From the NCBI GenBank assembly GCA_900550825.1, contig URTZ01000081.1, forward strand, positions 1-8,688: 8,688 nt of DNA. The letters are read 5' to 3'. Positions 6,643-8,688 of this stretch are shown here, one piece after another (position 1 is the first letter of the stretch; each line of letters opens with the position of its first letter). The position numbers and the translations under genes are program-made. The notes beneath the pieces were generated by a model that was not told the DNA's origin, ran no database searches, and saw nothing but the letters and a program-made list of their open reading frames with translations. This stretch comes from an uncultured Collinsella sp. (GTDB taxonomy: Bacteria; Actinomycetota; Coriobacteriia; Coriobacteriales; Coriobacteriaceae).

Positions 6643-7698
6643 ATGGATGCAGACGACCTGGTCATCACCCTCAAGAAGAGCCTGGCGAAGCTCAGCAGGA
6701 CCGAGCGCCGTAAAGCCGTCGAGCTGGTCGGGGACGTCGTCCGCGCCGCCATGTTCGATGACGCGGCGGGCGATGGCTACGAAATCGAGCGCTGCCCCCG
6801 CTGCGGATCGACGGCCGTCGTCAAGAAAGGCAAATCCAAGAACGGCGACCGGCGCTACCTCTGCCGCGGCTGCGGCAGGACCTTCTCCGGCTCCACCGGC
6901 CGGGTACTCGGGAGGAGCAGGCTGCCGCGCGAGACCTGGATGGCCTACGCCGAGTGCTTCGCGCTCATGCTCCCGCTGCGCGAGTGCGCGGCCCGATGCG
7001 GCGTCTGCCTCAAGACCGCCTGGACCATGCGCCTCAGGCTCATCGAGTGCCTCAAGGCATACTCCCCGGATTTCCGCGTCGGGCGGGGCGGCGCCTGCGA
7101 GCTCGACGAGACGTACTTCCCCGAGTCCTTCAAGGGCAACCACTCCAGGGGCTCCTTCGAGATGCCGAGGAAGGCCCGCCATCGCGGCAAGGAGGTCCAC
7201 AGGCGCGGCCTCTCCCGCGAGCAGATCTGCGTCATGACGGGAATCAGCGACACGAACGCCACCTTCTTCGAGGTGTCGGGGCGCGGCGTGGTCTCGCGCA
7301 AGCGTGCGGCGGAGGCCCTTCGCGGACGTATCGGCGCGGGCGCGGTCGTCGCCACGGACAAGGCGACCGCATACATCGACGTGTTGCGCGACCTGAAGGT
7401 CGCCTCGCATGAATCCTATGATTCCAAGGACCGCTCGGAGGGCACCATCAACCGCATCAACACCGTCCATTCGCTCCTCGACTCGTTCATGGCCCGCTTC
7501 AAGGGAGTGTCCACCAAGCACCTCGGCGCCTATCTCGACTGGTTCCGCTGGCGCCGCACCTTCATGGCGACCGACTCCCGCAGCGCGGAGTCCACGGTCG
7601 CACGTCAGCTCGCCAACGGAACCTGCTCGACCCGCATCCGCGACATGTTCAACGTCCTGCCGCCCTATATGGACTACTGGGACGGTCGGGCGGCCTAG
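6643..7698 (+). CDS. IS1595-family transposase (ISXO2-like domain)
   Basis: The 351-residue transposase has a short N-terminal helical part, then a zinc ribbon with C51-P-R-C54 and C74-R-G-C77 followed by 'GRTFSGSTG', as in IS1595 enzymes. The ISXO2-like catalytic core follows, with C-E-L-D-E-T-Y-F (152-159, first catalytic D155), 'VVATDKATAY' (second Asp, D239), and 'EGTINRINTVHSLLDSFMARFKGVSTKHLGAYLDWFRWRR' (266-305), the family's hallmark C-terminal block. In the last motif the acidic third residue is replaced by the N273-T-V-H276 arrangement; IS1595 subgroups are known to vary here. Length is normal and there is no frameshift, so it may be active. ATG 6643 follows GAAGGAG (6631-6637). Very high GC and AGG arginine codons differ from ftsH next door. 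Confidence 0.93.
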   Translation: MDADDLVITLKKSLAKLSRTERRKAVELVGDVVRAAMFDDAAGDGYEIERCPRCGSTAVVKKGKSKNGDRRYLCRGCGRTFSGSTGRVLGRSRLPRETWMAYAECFALMLPLRECAARCGVCLKTAWTMRLRLIECLKAYSPDFRVGRGGACELDETYFPESFKGNHSRGSFEMPRKARHRGKEVHRRGLSREQICVMTGISDTNATFFEVSGRGVVSRKRAAEALRGRIGAGAVVATDKATAYIDVLRDLKVASHESYDSKDRSEGTINRINTVHSLLDSFMARFKGVSTKHLGAYLDWFRWRRTFMATDSRSAESTVARQLANGTCSTRIRDMFNVLPPYMDYWDGRAA

Positions 7699-7745
7699 CG
7701 GATTAAAATGGTGGACACGGAGCAGCGACCGCGGAAGGAGCGGCG

Positions 7746-7961
7746 ATGGCATCGAACGTCCCGGCCACCACGATAAGAATCGATCCCGAGGTCAAAAGGG
7801 AGGCCGCGGCCGTGCTCGACGAGCTCGGGCTCTCCATGTCGGGCGCCATGAACATATTCCTCAGGGCGGTGATCCGCGAGGGCGGCCTGCCCTTCGACGT
7901 CAGGCTGGGATCTGCGGGGAAGGCTGACGGGGAGGGCGGGGACCGCGATGGGCGGGGATAG
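7746..7961 (+). CDS. Short RelB/DinJ-like ribbon-helix-helix protein (IS passenger)
   Basis: The 71-residue protein begins with the beta strand 'ATTIRIDPEVKREAAAVLDELGLSMSGAMNIFLRAV', typical of the RelB/DinJ antitoxin DNA-binding domain, and keeps the 'GLPFDV' (47-52) that closes that domain in DinJ. RelB/DinJ antitoxins usually continue for another 30-40 residues that wrap around the toxin. Here only a Gly/Asp-rich tail of about 20 residues follows, so toxin neutralisation seems unlikely. DNA binding as a dimer is the most probable activity, perhaps as a repressor of the element; this is inference. ATG 7746 follows AAGGAG (7735-7740). The gene lies 47 bp after the transposase stop inside the IS and no toxin gene follows before the right repeat. 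It could also be a truncated antitoxin captured with the IS. Confidence 0.8.
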   Translation: MASNVPATTIRIDPEVKREAAAVLDELGLSMSGAMNIFLRAVIREGGLPFDVRLGSAGKADGEGGDRDGRG

Positions 7962-8013
7962 CCCGATTATTTTCCGCTTCGACGAACAGCCGATCGTGTC
8001 AAATTTGGTCTAA
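7948..8013 (+). CDS. Possible 21-residue ORF overlapping the RHH gene and ending in the IS repeat
   Basis: ATG 7948 opens a frame of 21 codons (MGGDSPIIFRFDEQPIVSNL then V) that overlaps the end of the RHH gene by 14 bases and stops at TAA inside the right inverted repeat. GGAGGG (7931-7936) lies upstream at a workable distance. The overlapping arrangement imitates antitoxin-toxin gene pairs, but the peptide does not resemble any toxin I know. It may be meaningless. Confidence 0.2.
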   Translation: MGGDSPIIFRFDEQPIVSNLV

Positions 8014-8022
8014 CAGAGCCAA
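7997..8022 (-). repeat. IS1595 right inverted repeat
   Basis: On the minus strand it reads TTGGCTCTGTTAGACC and ends TTTGACA, with two mismatches to the left copy. It supplies the last codons and TAG stop of the truncated PHP gene on the minus strand, and the TAA of a tiny plus-strand ORF. Confidence 0.88.
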
Positions 8023-8537
8023 TATTTATTCATACTTAGCAATTCTTGCGCCATTGGGGGATTACCCGCAAGCCCACGATCGTCTTGCTTTAATCCGTGG
8101 ACACATATAACCGCGCGCCTGTCGCATAGCAATTCACATAGTTGGTTTATTGTGAGTGCATATCTTCCGTTGAAGATGAAGTTCGAGTTGAGGTTCTTTG
8201 AGAACGAAAGTAGCTGCGAGTCGGGGTCAAGAACAACAACTACGTGAAGGACTTTGCTCTCATCCGTCCAATTTAATAGATTGATTTCAACGCCAGGCAG
8301 CAACTCTATATTGTGTAAAGCAGCCATTTTTCTCATAAGGAGATAAGCTGCTACATCGAGATTATTTGAATTTGTTTGAGCGAGCAATTGATAATCGGCA
8401 GCTTTTGCTTCTCTTATCTGATCATATCCAGTTTGCAGATCAAATTTCGCTTCACTACCTATCGGGCGATCAATGGTCAAATCGGCCGATTTGTTATTAA
8501 AATGATTATGGATGGAAAGTTTTGTATATTCATCCAT
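8010..8537 (-). pseudogene. PHP-domain protein, 3'-truncated by the IS1595 insertion
   Basis: The 175-residue product has the PHP layout: S-I-H-N-H-F (8-13) as motif I, 'LLAQTNSNN' (51-59) where the second metal motif is expected, 'IELLPGVEINL' (77-87, E84), 'LHVVVVLDP' (97-105) and 'AVICVHG' (142-148, H147). PHP domains bind metals and hydrolyse phosphoesters; larger relatives fuse them to SMC/AAA-like ATPase domains, some in mobile or defence loci. Only the first part of such a protein remains: the last residues W-L-C and the TAG come from the IS right repeat, and no continuation exists beyond the left repeat. ATG 8537 is preferred to ATG 8561 because GAAAGGAAG lies just before it. The low GC content, far below that of ftsH, suggests horizontal origin. 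Which PHP subfamily this is remains uncertain. Confidence 0.7.
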
Positions 8538-8688
8538 AGCCGCTTCCTTTCGTACATACAACCTAGAAACAGTTTAGTTTCTGCAAGCAGTTCCTTTGCT
8601 GTCAGCTTTGAGTATTTGCTCGCTTGAGCGCTGAAAAATATCGCAAAAGGACACCGCCGATATGGTATGTGGACGTCGGGGCCAACAT
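8538..8688 (-). other. Upstream region of the PHP gene; possible end of a further minus-strand gene
   Basis: On the minus strand one frame stays open from the window edge to a TGA at 8477-8479, overlapping the PHP start by about 60 bases. A second ends at TAA 8574-8576, 37 bases before the PHP start. Both give plausible but unrecognised peptides of 38-70 residues, so I cannot say which, if either, is a real gene end. A small hairpin GCTC-GCTT-GAGC lies in this stretch. The outermost 40 bases are GC-rich again. Confidence 0.35.

Larger units (their letters stand above)
6564..8020 (+). mobile_element. Complete IS1595-family insertion sequence with a passenger gene
   Basis: The ends are inverted repeats beginning GGCTCTGTTAGACCAA (6564-6579 and 8005-8020 on the other strand), extendable on both sides by TT/AA to 6562-8022 and inward to 26 bp with two mismatches. 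Between them lie the transposase gene and a small ribbon-helix-helix gene in the same direction. The length of about 1.46 kb is long for a transposase-only IS and fits a passenger. The family makes 8-bp target duplications; here the flanks TATTTCTT (6555-6562) and TATTTATT (8023-8030) match at 7 of 8, which could be a decayed duplication or chance in AT-rich DNA. Confidence 0.9.

Noticed and set aside
6619..7752. 377-codon minus-strand frame opposite the IS1595 transposase
   Set aside because: Antisense shadow of a clear transposase gene, running past both its ends into the IS repeats' neighbourhood without a start signal.
1..8688. CRISPR array, tRNA or rRNA genes
   Set aside because: I looked for regularly spaced repeats, tRNA T-arm motifs such as GGTTCRANYCC in cloverleaf context, and rRNA-like sequence, and found none. 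GGTTCAAAGAACC at 584-596 resembles a T-arm but no acceptor or anticodon arms surround it.

Overview
The window looks like chromosome from a GC-rich, low-complexity-intergenic Actinomycetota, most likely a Coriobacteriia gut bacterium of the Collinsella type. This is an inference from codon style, the tilS-hpt-ftsH gene order and the density of insertion sequences; no rRNA or other marker is present to prove it. A housekeeping core (about 700-6560) is flanked by insertion-sequence DNA on both sides.

Layout. 1-341 is the 3' end of an IS30-family transposase gene. 342-767 holds no convincing gene: first GC-rich DNA that is probably the tail of that IS, then an AT-rich control region with several inverted repeats leading into a small heat-shock protein gene (768-1199). 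A strong bidirectional terminator (1233-1266) separates it from a convergent YycJ/WalJ-type metallo-beta-lactamase-fold hydrolase gene (1282-2091, minus). Divergent from that gene, 48 bp away, starts tilS (2140-3678), followed by a candidate extended -10 promoter, hpt (3826-4374) and ftsH (4376-6514), the last two spaced by a single base. This tRNA-lysidine / purine-salvage / membrane-protease order is known from many Gram-positive bacteria. ftsH ends in a hairpin terminator with a GAAA tetraloop (6529-6563).

Directly at that terminator sits a complete IS1595-family element (about 6562-8022) with 26-bp imperfect inverted repeats. It carries a zinc-ribbon plus DDE-type transposase (6643-7698) and a passenger gene (7746-7961) encoding a very short RelB/DinJ-like ribbon-helix-helix protein that lacks the usual toxin-binding tail. 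There is no toxin gene in the element, only a 21-codon ORF that runs into the right inverted repeat.

Beyond the IS the base composition falls sharply and a minus-strand gene for a PHP-domain protein (8010-8537) begins. Its 3' end is lost at the IS: the last residues and the stop codon come from the inverted repeat. The rest of that gene is not on the other side of the IS, which is the ftsH terminator, so the IS marks a rearrangement, deletion or island boundary (or an assembly join at a repeat). The most unusual items are the IS-borne RHH protein and the truncated, probably horizontally acquired PHP protein whose usual second metal-binding motif is altered.
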